Shown here one piece after another: positions 7,061 to 14,719 of a DNA stretch of 43,176 bases. The translations under genes were made by a program, and so were the position numbers. A model generated the notes under the pieces. That model was not told the origin of the DNA and did no database searches. It saw only the letters and a list, made by a program, of their open reading frames with translations. The DNA is from Maritimibacter dapengensis. Its GTDB lineage: Bacteria; Pseudomonadota; Alphaproteobacteria; Rhodobacterales; Rhodobacteraceae. The stretch covers positions 1 through 43,176 of the forward strand of contig NZ_JAHUZE010000008.1 in assembly GCF_019218265.1 (NCBI RefSeq), read 5' to 3'. The first letter of the stretch is position 1; each line of letters starts with the position of its first letter.

Positions 7061-8569
7061 TCAGACGAAGTAGCGAAATGAGGTCTCGCCCGGCTCAGCG
7101 TCTCCGAACTCGTCAAGGATGCCGCCGACTCGACGCGCGAACGACAAAGTCACGGGCCACTTCCCACGAATATCAGCCGTATTCCAATTCATGCGAGTGA
7201 GATTCAATACGTCTTGAGCAGCCTCAGTCTTACTACCACCTGACTGCATTCGGATTTCAAACGGCTGCGGAACATGAGGGCCAGGATACGTACCCAACTC
7301 GGGCATGAAGCCTGACGTGAATAAGAAGGAGGTACCAGAATTGATAGTGCAAAGTGTTCCGACATTCGGAGGATAGACCCCCAGCCTCAACAGACGCAAA
7401 CTGCTCGGAACCAGCGTCACGAGATCAACAATGGGGATGTCAGTTAGTGCCGCCTTAATACCCGCAAGTTCGGCGGCATCGAAATATGTGGTCTTGTGCA
7501 TTACCACTCGTACCGGTGGACCACCCGCACGCGTTGCATATTCCGCCACGATATCTTTTGAGAGATCGTATGCTTGCTCTTCGGAAAGGTGAACATTGCG
7601 GCTCTGATCGGGTGTGGCTGGTACGCCATCACCCCGGATTGCAAATCCTTCTCCCTCGCTCGAAAAAGCCTGCGCCAAACTGGATTGAACAATGTGGCGC
7701 TTGGTTGTTCTCAGGTGATGGAAAGATATTCCAACAAAGCACGTCTCAGGCCCCGTTTGGGGCAATCGCCATGGAACTCCACCCGCTTTGTAGTAGACAC
7801 CAACTGAAAAGTTCCATGCTCTGGTTGCAGCATCTTGACCACGAGGCGTGTCCTCAAGAAGGTTCCGGGTGACCATTTGTATCGGAAGCTTGGCTCTGAG
7901 CGCACGCGCTTTAAGTGCATGGCGCAAGTCTCTCTTCAGAAAGTCCTCTTCCGTCTGCTCGACTTCTTCAAATAGATCAAACAAATCAAGTTGACCATTG
8001 GCCCGAGACTTTCGAATTATAGCTGCAGCTTTCTTTTCCTCGGTTGTCGCGCTTCGCTCTACAGAGTGGGACTTCTTAAGAACCTCGTCTGGCATCGCCA
8101 TTATGACCAAGTCAGGTCGATTGGAGTCGCGAGCGGCAAGGCTATCCAATGCATCAGCGTAAGCGTCCAGCACCTGCTCGAAGCGGCGGAATGGATCACT
8201 GATTGCGAGCGCAGTGCCGAGTTTGTCGCCTACCCCGCCCTCGTCTAGCCGAACAGTCCAACTGTCTTTAGTCACCAGTGCGCTGTGGAACGTCTCTTCG
8301 AAACCAGGAAACATCCGTCTCAGTTGTGTTTCGCCTTCCAAAACTGGGATCGGGTTCATGCAGCGCTCTAACCAAGCCCTAGTGAGATCGATCATCCATT
8401 GCGGGCCAATTATTCCGACGCCAATCTTCTGCTTCCTTGAAGCCGACCCAAAATGGAGGTCGAATGGCCCCGCCTGTGCCAGTCCTACCTTGGGATCCGA
8501 AACCGAAAGAGCACCACCAAATTGAAGGTTTGGGGGCGCCAACTCTTTGACTGACAGCTCTAGCGTCAT
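7061..8569 (-). CDS. Short prokaryotic Argonaute (MID-PIWI, catalytically inactive)
   Basis: 502 residues. It begins with the short-pAgo signature (NLQFGG...DPKVGL..AGPFD, residues 14-37). A MID-like region follows (KLPIQMVTRNLL, 227-238, with Q245 and K261). The PIWI part starts at CFVGISFHH (277-285) and ends with LTRMNWNTAD and PVTLSFARRVGGIL. Where active Argonautes have the first catalytic Asp, this protein reads GISF, so slicing is not expected. There are no N or PAZ domains. The ATG overlaps the stop of the SIR2-APAZ gene by 4 bp (ATGA), so the two are one operon. Known short pAgos bind guide RNA, form a heterodimer with the APAZ partner and switch on its effector when target DNA is found. 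The DNA is visibly less GC-rich than its flanks, which suggests recent transfer. Confidence 0.93.
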   Translation of the reverse strand: MTLELSVKELAPPNLQFGGALSVSDPKVGLAQAGPFDLHFGSASRKQKIGVGIIGPQWMIDLTRAWLERCMNPIPVLEGETQLRRMFPGFEETFHSALVTKDSWTVRLDEGGVGDKLGTALAISDPFRRFEQVLDAYADALDSLAARDSNRPDLVIMAMPDEVLKKSHSVERSATTEEKKAAAIIRKSRANGQLDLFDLFEEVEQTEEDFLKRDLRHALKARALRAKLPIQMVTRNLLEDTPRGQDAATRAWNFSVGVYYKAGGVPWRLPQTGPETCFVGISFHHLRTTKRHIVQSSLAQAFSSEGEGFAIRGDGVPATPDQSRNVHLSEEQAYDLSKDIVAEYATRAGGPPVRVVMHKTTYFDAAELAGIKAALTDIPIVDLVTLVPSSLRLLRLGVYPPNVGTLCTINSGTSFLFTSGFMPELGTYPGPHVPQPFEIRMQSGGSKTEAAQDVLNLTRMNWNTADIRGKWPVTLSFARRVGGILDEFGDAEPGETSFRYFV

Positions 8570-11355
8570 TGGCCATCGTCCCCACTATCATCATCGGGAA
8601 CATCTTGTGCTGCATCAACGTCGTCAATCGCTGCAAGATCTTCCAACTCTTGATCAGCCTCCAAAACCCTCCGTTCCAGTTCGTCCTCAAGGGTTCGACC
8701 ATCACCAAATGCTGTCGACTTATAAGCAATTCCGGGGAACGCACTGTTGAGTAGTACTGTTGGCGCATAATCCGAAAGCGTGTTCCTCGTATCAGGTTTC
8801 AAGGCAAACACACCTTCAGCCTCCTCGGACAAACATGCCATCCAGAAAGTCACATCGTGCATCACACTTGGATTAAAGTCTCGGGCAGCCCTTTTTGTCG
8901 AAAGAATATTTATTCTATCTCTTCCTAAGTACCGGCGATTGCCGTCGCGAGTGAAGACGTAACCCGGGTTGATAAAGAGACCCCAGTCAATCCCAAAGGC
9001 CATCAAGGAGTATGTGAAGGCCTTATGTTCGTAGTAGAGAAGATCGTCAGAATCTCGCCTTGTACGAGCCTTCACAATGGTTCTCGTAGCGCGCTTCACG
9101 CGTCCCTGATAAGTGATTTTTCTTTCAGGCTCGTCGGTTTTGGGGAAGTGCGCCCGGCGACGATCCTCGTCAACAACCAGGCCGATTGCCCTTAGGTGTT
9201 CGTTCAACAGCTCATGCAGTAGCCTACGCATGATGTTCAAACCATTTCCCTGCTCAAAGAGCTCTGGGATTGTCAGTTCTTCGATGTCTCCATCGTCAAA
9301 TGGCGTTACATAGTCACTTGTGATCCGCTCCAGATCGTAAAAACTAAAGAAGCGCCCATCTTGGACATATCCTGGAGGAACTGGAAGATCTCCGGCGCTT
9401 TTCCGAAGCCCTGATGCTGATCGCGCGGATGTACCGGCGTGCCAAATCTTTTCCGGCAAACCAACAAATTCCAAAAGATTTGTCGTGAACCGTACTGTTT
9501 CAGACTGATCTGCTACCGCCGTGCGAGTAATTTCATCTACTGCTTCTGGTCGGGCAAAAATCAGTACCTTAAACGCAGAATTCTGCTCCATCGGATAGAA
9601 ATGCACATCACCATTATTGTCGATTGTGTATTGAAGCATGTCGGCTAGGCCTGAGCCGCGCCTTTCCATTTCGTTGCTACCGTAAAAGAAACTCGAAATG
9701 ACTGGGTTTCGATAGCCCTTCAAAACACCCCGCGAACCTCCGCGTACAAGGCTCTCAATCGACTCTGCGCCGGTCCGTAGCGCGACTTCATCTATGAGAC
9801 CCCCTGGACTTACCGTTTCAATCTCAGTCGGTGAAATCCTGATTTCTATTGGCGCTTCAACCGCATAATCCCGATGCACTAGTGCATTCACAATCATTTC
9901 ATGGATAGCCAACGGATGATAGGGAGTTACTTGGCGGGATTTTCCATCTTTCAAGAGAAACGGCGAATTGAGGAGAGCGATCGTCTCCTCAAGTGTGTTT
10001 AGCTGGTTCCAAAGAGTACCACCAATTTCTCGCTCAACCCAAAAAACGTCAGCCTCGCCGGTGTCGATGAGATCAGCGTCATCGCCGAAGGCTCCGCGCA
10101 GCCATGATTCCGGACCTACAATGGTTAATTTGACCATTGCCTGGGCGAGGCGCTTGTTAGGAGTTCGAGCGAACATGACCCAAGCAGCGAGCGTAGGCGC
10201 CGAACTTTCCGGATCACCTTCAGTTTGATGCAGGAGCTTCTTAACAACCGCGCGTTCTTTGACCCAATCAGAGTTAAAGCGCTCAGGATAAGGTTCGTAG
10301 TGCTTGTCGGCGTACTGCTTCAACCGCTGGAAAAGAACCTGTTCATCCAGATCTTCGAACCGCCCGGATTGAAAAGGGCGCATGTCCAAAGGAAGAGAAC
10401 TCGGGGCGCTGACCGGCCCAAGTTGTTTCAAGGGAGTCTGCCGAGCAACGAGTTGCTCCAGCAGGTCCGTCTTCAATAGTTGATCGAAGCCATCAATTGG
10501 AACCCGATTGAAGTTTGAACCAATCTTGTCCGCAAAAGATTGTACCAGAGGCGAGAGGGATTCGCCTATGCTGCGCTTCATATCGCACCAGAAGACCCCG
10601 TTTTTGAACCCATTTGCATAGTCAATTTGGTTTTCAAGAAGGTCTTTCATGACCGATGGCTCCATTCCGCGATACCCAACTACAATCAATGGGTGATCAC
10701 GCAAAAGAGGCTTGATATGCTCGACGGTCTCTTGGTCCAACTTCAATACATCTTCGGCCAAATTCTTGTCGGAGTAGTGCTCAACCGATCCATGGATGTG
10801 GATTAACTGCGGGTTTGCTGGCGACGTTTTGAACTGGACCCAATCCGACGCAGTGCGGATCTTGACCAAGAAGGGCGGCACTGCTTCAAGAACGGCCGCT
10901 CGATCAATGCAATGATCAAAGTTTGTCGTTAGAACCGTTGCAACCCAACCGTTGTCTAAAATCCGTGCTAGCGCCCGATACCCCTGTCCGGGCTTCACAC
11001 CACGGCTGATAAGTTGCTCGAAGAACTCTCTTCGATCCTGTCCAATTCCCAAAAGGTTGTCGATCGCAACAGGGTATTGGTCGGGGAGACCAACCCCCCG
11101 TTTGAACCAAGACTGCTGTTCAAGCCAAGGTATCCAATCAGAATCAACGACGCCTGGGTCCATCGGAGACCGACCATGCGACTTACAGTATGCCCACTTC
11201 GCTGCGCGGTTCACTGTTTCACCGGCCGCTGGCACACCGGATGTAACGGAAGCCCCTGCTCCTAGCAACAGAACCGGCTGGCGGTGCTCGGCGAGCAGTG
11301 TTTGCAGGCGTCCAACCTCTGCATGTCTAATTGATGATAGAACCTTGCTGTCCAT
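8566..11355 (-). CDS. SIR2 / RecG-like ATPase / APAZ effector partner of the short Argonaute
   Basis: 929 residues, much longer than the roughly 450-600 aa usual for SIR2-APAZ proteins. The SIR2 domain (about 10-300) has GAGAS (32-36, NAD binding), TTNFD (143-147), HIHG (186-189, likely catalytic His) and VVGYRGMEPS (225-234). A middle region (about 340-600) resembles the AlbA/Schlafen-associated RecG-like GHKL ATPase: HEMIVNALVHRDY (485-497), SPGGL (516-520), FFYGSNEMERRGSGLADM (556-573). The APAZ-like region (about 660-895) has the FTYSLMAFGI...NPGYVFTRDG segment and is followed by an acidic tail. SIR2-APAZ/short-Ago (SPARSA) systems deplete NAD+ and abort infection; I infer the same here, with an added ATP-binding module of unknown role. 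Confidence 0.9.
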   Translation of the reverse strand: MDSKVLSSIRHAEVGRLQTLLAEHRQPVLLLGAGASVTSGVPAAGETVNRAAKWAYCKSHGRSPMDPGVVDSDWIPWLEQQSWFKRGVGLPDQYPVAIDNLLGIGQDRREFFEQLISRGVKPGQGYRALARILDNGWVATVLTTNFDHCIDRAAVLEAVPPFLVKIRTASDWVQFKTSPANPQLIHIHGSVEHYSDKNLAEDVLKLDQETVEHIKPLLRDHPLIVVGYRGMEPSVMKDLLENQIDYANGFKNGVFWCDMKRSIGESLSPLVQSFADKIGSNFNRVPIDGFDQLLKTDLLEQLVARQTPLKQLGPVSAPSSLPLDMRPFQSGRFEDLDEQVLFQRLKQYADKHYEPYPERFNSDWVKERAVVKKLLHQTEGDPESSAPTLAAWVMFARTPNKRLAQAMVKLTIVGPESWLRGAFGDDADLIDTGEADVFWVEREIGGTLWNQLNTLEETIALLNSPFLLKDGKSRQVTPYHPLAIHEMIVNALVHRDYAVEAPIEIRISPTEIETVSPGGLIDEVALRTGAESIESLVRGGSRGVLKGYRNPVISSFFYGSNEMERRGSGLADMLQYTIDNNGDVHFYPMEQNSAFKVLIFARPEAVDEITRTAVADQSETVRFTTNLLEFVGLPEKIWHAGTSARSASGLRKSAGDLPVPPGYVQDGRFFSFYDLERITSDYVTPFDDGDIEELTIPELFEQGNGLNIMRRLLHELLNEHLRAIGLVVDEDRRRAHFPKTDEPERKITYQGRVKRATRTIVKARTRRDSDDLLYYEHKAFTYSLMAFGIDWGLFINPGYVFTRDGNRRYLGRDRINILSTKRAARDFNPSVMHDVTFWMACLSEEAEGVFALKPDTRNTLSDYAPTVLLNSAFPGIAYKSTAFGDGRTLEDELERRVLEADQELEDLAAIDDVDAAQDVPDDDSGDDGQ

Positions 11356-11529
11356 CTGCTCGAATCGTGTTGTTTTGGTTTTGTTAGTTTATTATGCGGA
11401 ACAAATTCAGAACATGCTAGACTGTTCACTGTCGCAAACCATAGGGTCAGAATGTCTTAGTCACTTTCCTTTGAGTTCAGATTTTTTGCATTCGCGTCAT
11501 GCACATGACTTTCGGCGCCCAATGAGCGA
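11356..11529. promoter_or_regulatory. AT-rich upstream region of the Argonaute operon
   Basis: 174 bp between the SIR2-APAZ start and the GNAT stop. It is clearly AT-rich and holds a CATAATAAA stretch on the minus strand about 35 bases before the ATG, which could be a -10 box. I see no convincing -35 partner, operator or strong ribosome site. Confidence 0.3.
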
Positions 11530-12078
11530 TCAACCGGACAGCGCCCGCACTGTCTGGATCGGCATGAACAGGCGCAACGGCTGATCTGGCAACGGGGTAA
11601 AACCGAACGCCTCGTAGTATGCTTTTCGGCGCGCCACGATTTCGGGGTTTCCGCAGTCGAACACATCGAGAAGGACGGCACAGGTTCCAATTTCGTCTGA
11701 GACGCGCCCAATCCGGTTGAGCGCATCGGCAAGCAATGCGCTGCCCAAGCCCTTTACCTGCATCGTTTGATCGACGCCGATCATGGAAATGAATGCAGCT
11801 GGCAGCATGCCATGCCTTGGCGCCTTCCTGGCCAGCTCATCAGGCATGTCTTCCGCAACAACCGCATGCATGTTGATCCCGTAGAACCCAAGGGTTCTAC
11901 GGTCATCGTCTAGCACGACCCAGATCCGGACGACATCAGCCTTGGACCCCTTCTTGGCCGTCAACTTCAGGTAATTGTCGATCTGGGGGACACCACAGGA
12001 AAAAGCCGTTCGATCCTGGCTCTTGGCATCGAACGGCTCGATTGTGAACTTGGCGTCTACGGCGGCGTCAGTCGGCAT
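11530..12078 (-). CDS. GNAT acetyltransferase toxin (TacT/AtaT-like)
   Basis: 182 residues of one GCN5-related N-acetyltransferase domain. The acetyl-CoA loop reads Q-V-K-G-L-G followed by SALLADALNRI. A C-terminal YYEAFGF...P..LFMP segment is typical of toxins such as TacT that acetylate charged tRNA. The ATG at 12078 overlaps the upstream antitoxin reading frame by 11 bp, the usual arrangement for DUF1778-GNAT pairs. The predicted outcome is translation arrest when the antitoxin is lost, so it should stabilise the plasmid. The exact tRNA target cannot be read from sequence. Confidence 0.9.
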   Translation of the reverse strand: MPTDAAVDAKFTIEPFDAKSQDRTAFSCGVPQIDNYLKLTAKKGSKADVVRIWVVLDDDRRTLGFYGINMHAVVAEDMPDELARKAPRHGMLPAAFISMIGVDQTMQVKGLGSALLADALNRIGRVSDEIGTCAVLLDVFDCGNPEIVARRKAYYEAFGFTPLPDQPLRLFMPIQTVRALSG

Positions 12079-12382
12079 TCGCGATCAGCGTCTCGCGCAA
12101 TGCAAAAGCCTGCTTCAGCCGATTATTCGGCTTCGGAGGATTTTCGAGCGCGCCAAAGAACGCAGCACGATCCGCCTCGCTCTCCAACGCCGTCAACTTA
12201 TGAGCTTCAATCGTCGTCTGCGCGGCCTTGTATGCAGCGCTCACAACAAAGGAGCTTACCTCAACACCGCTCAAGGTTGCTGCGCGACTGATCGCATCCT
12301 TCACCGAAGGCTGTGTACGCGCTTCCAGCCGAGCGCTCTTGGGCTCGTCGACAGCGACAGTGCTATCCTCAAACGCCAACAT
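12068..12382 (-). CDS. DUF1778 antitoxin (TacA-like, ribbon-helix-helix)
   Basis: 104 residues. The N-terminal part carries a ribbon-helix-helix fold pattern (KSARLEARTQPSVKDAISRAA, then FVVSAAYKAA) followed by a toxin-neutralising tail (FFGALENPPKPNNRLKQAF). ATG at 12382 was chosen for the near-perfect AAGGAGG site six bases upstream, although the frame is open for 15 more codons. It is the first gene of the operon with the GNAT toxin. Two 19-bp palindromes in the promoter are its likely operators, with the protein alone or in complex with the toxin acting as autorepressor. Confidence 0.9.
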   Translation of the reverse strand: MLAFEDSTVAVDEPKSARLEARTQPSVKDAISRAATLSGVEVSSFVVSAAYKAAQTTIEAHKLTALESEADRAAFFGALENPPKPNNRLKQAFALRETLIANAD

Positions 12383-12438
12383 GGTTGCCTCCTTGATCCG
12401 AAACGACGTCAAGCGGCAAGATGCCACTCACACGCAGC

Positions 12439-12488
12439 TATGTACGGCATATCGTCGTACATGTCAAGTGTACGGCGAATTTCCGTAC
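12439..12488 (-). promoter_or_regulatory. Promoter and twin-palindrome operator of the GNAT-DUF1778 operon
   Basis: On the minus strand a -35 TTGACA (12462-12467) and a -10 TACATA (12439-12444) are 17 bp apart. Two 19-bp palindromes of the form GTACG-N9-CGTAC lie at 12442-12460 and 12470-12488, 28 bp centre to centre. The first covers the spacer and -10 region and the second lies upstream of the -35. This is ideal geometry for cooperative autorepression by an RHH antitoxin. Confidence 0.85.
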
Positions 12489-12534
12489 GCTAAAACAAAG
12501 CCTGACTAACACGTTCTCTGGGCGAGAGGCAAAC

Positions 12535-12750
12535 TCACTTTTCTCGAACGGTCGTACCCGGGTTCGCCTTGCCATGCTTTGCCGTCACGAAGCGCCCGGA
12601 AATTGCGCTCCGATAGCTGCCACCGGTAGAACCACTCTTGCCAGGCGCTTCTTTTACCGTCGTGCGCGGATGTGACTTCCCATAAGCCTTTGTCACGTAC
12701 CGCCCCGATTTCGCGCCGCGATAGCTCCCGCCGTTGCCTTTGCCTGCCAT
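12535..12750 (-). CDS. Small basic protein with an internal duplication
   Basis: 71 residues from the ATG at 12750, which has AAGGAG eight bases upstream. It contains two copies of a ~28-residue unit: GGSYRGAKSGRYVTK..GKSHP.TTVKE and GGSYRSAISGRFVTA.HGKANP.TTVRE. It is Gly-, Lys- and Ser-rich, with no membrane segment. Proteins made of one or two such units occur widely in proteobacteria, and I know of no established function. It starts 14 bp after the stop of the E2-like gene and its ribosome site begins right at that stop, so it is probably cotranscribed with it. Confidence 0.75.
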   Translation of the reverse strand: MAGKGNGGSYRGAKSGRYVTKAYGKSHPRTTVKEAPGKSGSTGGSYRSAISGRFVTAKHGKANPGTTVREK

Positions 12751-12764
12751 CTGAATTCTCCTTC

Positions 12765-13649
12765 TCAAGTCTGGCGTGTTATTGGGTCCCTCCGAGGCGG
12801 AGGGCTGGTTGGGTTCCAAACAAACCGAAGAACCTCCGCTGGAGGCCTGCGGGTCTTCATTGCAAAATCCAGTAGCTCAGAACCGGAGGTGTTCTTCTGG
12901 TCAGATGACCGACAGCACTGGGCGTATTTCCCGAATGGATGTTCACATCCGCAAAACTCATCGTCGCCGAGTTCGAGCAGTCTCTCAGCTGCAATCGGCA
13001 CAGATTGCCGGCCGGGCCATTTTCCGTATTTCTCGAGGTAGAGATGCCGCACGGCCCAGAGGCTATATAGGTCGAGCAGTCCGGTCACCGAACCGCCGGG
13101 AAGCCATGTCTTGTCTCGCGGCTCGAATGCGCAAATCGAGCCATCGGGAAAATTCGTATGCCTCGGCCCGATCCATGTTTTACTGACAGCAGTGGTCCAA
13201 AAGCCCCAGGCTTGAACCGGCCTTCTGGTGGTATAGGGAAGTTGAATGGCAAATGCGGCTCTTCTACCTAGGCCTTCGATCAGATCGCTCTCAGCGAAGA
13301 GCCACATCTGCCTTTCTTGAGGAAACGCGAGCAGACCCGGGTACGCGTCCCGGCATTCCCCTATGCCTTCCGCATAGCGAGACCGTAGTCCTGGCTGGAC
13401 GAACGGTGCTCCGGAATCGGGCGCCCGGGATTGTCCGGTCGTCCCTTGCCCTCCGGCGGTCCGTTCCCACGGTCGGGTTGCGGATCGTGTCGATTGGTGC
13501 CGTGCATCAGCTATCTCCTGGCCCGAAGGTTTCAAGACAACCGAGGAGCTGTCGGGCCGAATGACCCCCCGATTGAACACGGTCGGCAGGATGCCAGCGT
13601 CGAGGCCCAAGCCGATGGCCTTCAGGTCGTCCTCGATGCTCTTCCTCAT
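12765..13649 (-). CDS. E2 (UBC)-like protein with C-terminal Cys/His cluster
   Basis: 294 residues from the ATG at 13649; the ribosome site is weak, and ATG 13664 is an alternative. Residues 164-182 read H-T-N-F-P-D-G-S-I-C, nine residues and then W-L-P. This mirrors the E2 ubiquitin-conjugating core HPN....G.ICL......W.P, with C173 in the place of the active cysteine. The following LLDLYSLWAVRHLYLEKYGKWPG resembles the helix after the active site in bacterial E2-like proteins linked to CBASS or Bil-type operons. A C-terminal CGCEHPFGKYAQCC cluster (233-246) looks like a SEC-C-type zinc site. The N-terminal 110 residues are low-complexity and unassigned. No E1, deubiquitinase or nucleotidyltransferase neighbour is present. 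The fold call is mine from motifs; activity is unknown. Confidence 0.6.
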   Translation of the reverse strand: MRKSIEDDLKAIGLGLDAGILPTVFNRGVIRPDSSSVVLKPSGQEIADARHQSTRSATRPWERTAGGQGTTGQSRAPDSGAPFVQPGLRSRYAEGIGECRDAYPGLLAFPQERQMWLFAESDLIEGLGRRAAFAIQLPYTTRRPVQAWGFWTTAVSKTWIGPRHTNFPDGSICAFEPRDKTWLPGGSVTGLLDLYSLWAVRHLYLEKYGKWPGRQSVPIAAERLLELGDDEFCGCEHPFGKYAQCCRSSDQKNTSGSELLDFAMKTRRPPAEVLRFVWNPTSPPPRRDPITRQT

Positions 13650-13768
13650 ATTGAACCGCCCCATTTGCCGCAGTGTCTGTGCTTTACGGATTCGCAACAG
13701 CGTTGCTATAATGAAATCCTGAAACAACACATACGGGGCCAAAATGAAAATTGCAAGAGTCGAACACC

Positions 13769-14125
13769 ATGCCTAGTGTGCAATTCGACGGGAACGGCTT
13801 CTACGCCGCGTTGGACGCGGTACGGGAGGAACGGAAGCTCACCTGGAGAAAGGTTGCAGAACAGTCGGGGGTGAGCGCTTCATCGCTCACGCGGATCTCG
13901 CAAGGGAAGAGACCGGATGTAGACAGCCTAGCATCTCTGTGCTCATGGGCGAAACTGAGCGCCGACGATTTCATGCGCGCGCACGACAGCAGTCAGAATG
14001 GCGAGCCCTCGTCGTTGACCAAAGCACTGATGTTGTTCCGCGCAGACCCAAACTTAGGAAAAGAACAGGCAGACGCTCTCGAGCGCATCATTCAATCCGC
14101 ATATGAGGGCCTGAGGACGCACTGA
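13769..14125 (+). CDS. XRE-family helix-turn-helix regulator
   Basis: 118 residues. The HTH spans about 15-60: VREERKLTWRKVAEQSGVS, then SSLTRISQGKRPDVDSLASL. A helical C-terminal part follows. ATG at 13769 was chosen over an upstream TTG (13751). It is divergent from the E2-like gene across ~120 bp and its stop overlaps the ImmA/IrrE start by one base (TGATG), so the two are coupled. HTH-ImmA pairs typically control phage, ICE or defence modules: the peptidase cleaves the repressor on stress. It may control the divergent gene as well as itself. Confidence 0.9.
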   Translation: MPSVQFDGNGFYAALDAVREERKLTWRKVAEQSGVSASSLTRISQGKRPDVDSLASLCSWAKLSADDFMRAHDSSQNGEPSSLTKALMLFRADPNLGKEQADALERIIQSAYEGLRTH

Positions 14126-14688
14126 TGGCACTAAGGCGGGGCTTCAAGACCGATGCGGAATGGTACGCTCAGGATGTTCGACGCGAACTCGGCATCCCTG
14201 AAACCGGAAAACTGTGCCCATGGAGCCTCGCAAAACACCTTGAGCACATCGTTGTTGATCTTTCGTCATTCCAGAAAGAGCACCCACTCGACGTCGCACG
14301 CCTTCGGCAATGCACAGGCGCAAAGGGATTTTCTGCAGTCACCATTCACAAGGGTACTGCACGGCTTGTGATCTTGAACGATGGCCACGAGAAGCCACGT
14401 CAAACGGCGGATCTTGCTCACGAACTGGCACACGGACTCCTTCATCACGTCCCGCTGCCTTTGAGTGATGAAACTGGTGTACGCATGTTCAATGCCCGAG
14501 ATGAAGAGGAGGCGCATTGGCTGGGACCAACCCTGTTGGTTCCAGGTCCCTCCGCCCACGCGATTGCGAGACAACGCCTTTCGATTGAAATGGCGGCAGC
14601 GCAGTATGGTGTGAGTAAGGAGTTAATGCGTATGCGGTTGAACATATCTGGCGCGTTTAAGCGTGCTAAAGCGGCAGGCTGGCGTTGA
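14125..14688 (+). CDS. ImmA/IrrE-family metallo-endopeptidase
   Basis: 187 residues. The zinc motif HELAH (99-103) follows RQTADLAHELAHGLLHH, and a third ligand is likely in NARDEEEAHWLG. The C-terminal RLSIEMAAAQYGVSKELMRMRLNISG is the helix found at the end of this family. ImmA-type peptidases inactivate cognate XRE repressors by cleavage. The partner is the HTH gene immediately upstream (one-base overlap), so the pair should work as a stress-responsive switch. Confidence 0.9.
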   Translation: MALRRGFKTDAEWYAQDVRRELGIPETGKLCPWSLAKHLEHIVVDLSSFQKEHPLDVARLRQCTGAKGFSAVTIHKGTARLVILNDGHEKPRQTADLAHELAHGLLHHVPLPLSDETGVRMFNARDEEEAHWLGPTLLVPGPSAHAIARQRLSIEMAAAQYGVSKELMRMRLNISGAFKRAKAAGWR

Positions 14689-14719
14689 CGTCTTATCACG
14701 TCCTCGCATAAACCTCCGC

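Noticed and set aside
7061-8569. Catalytically active Argonaute nuclease
   Set aside because: The PIWI position of the first catalytic Asp reads Ser in GISF, and the protein has the short-pAgo length without PAZ.
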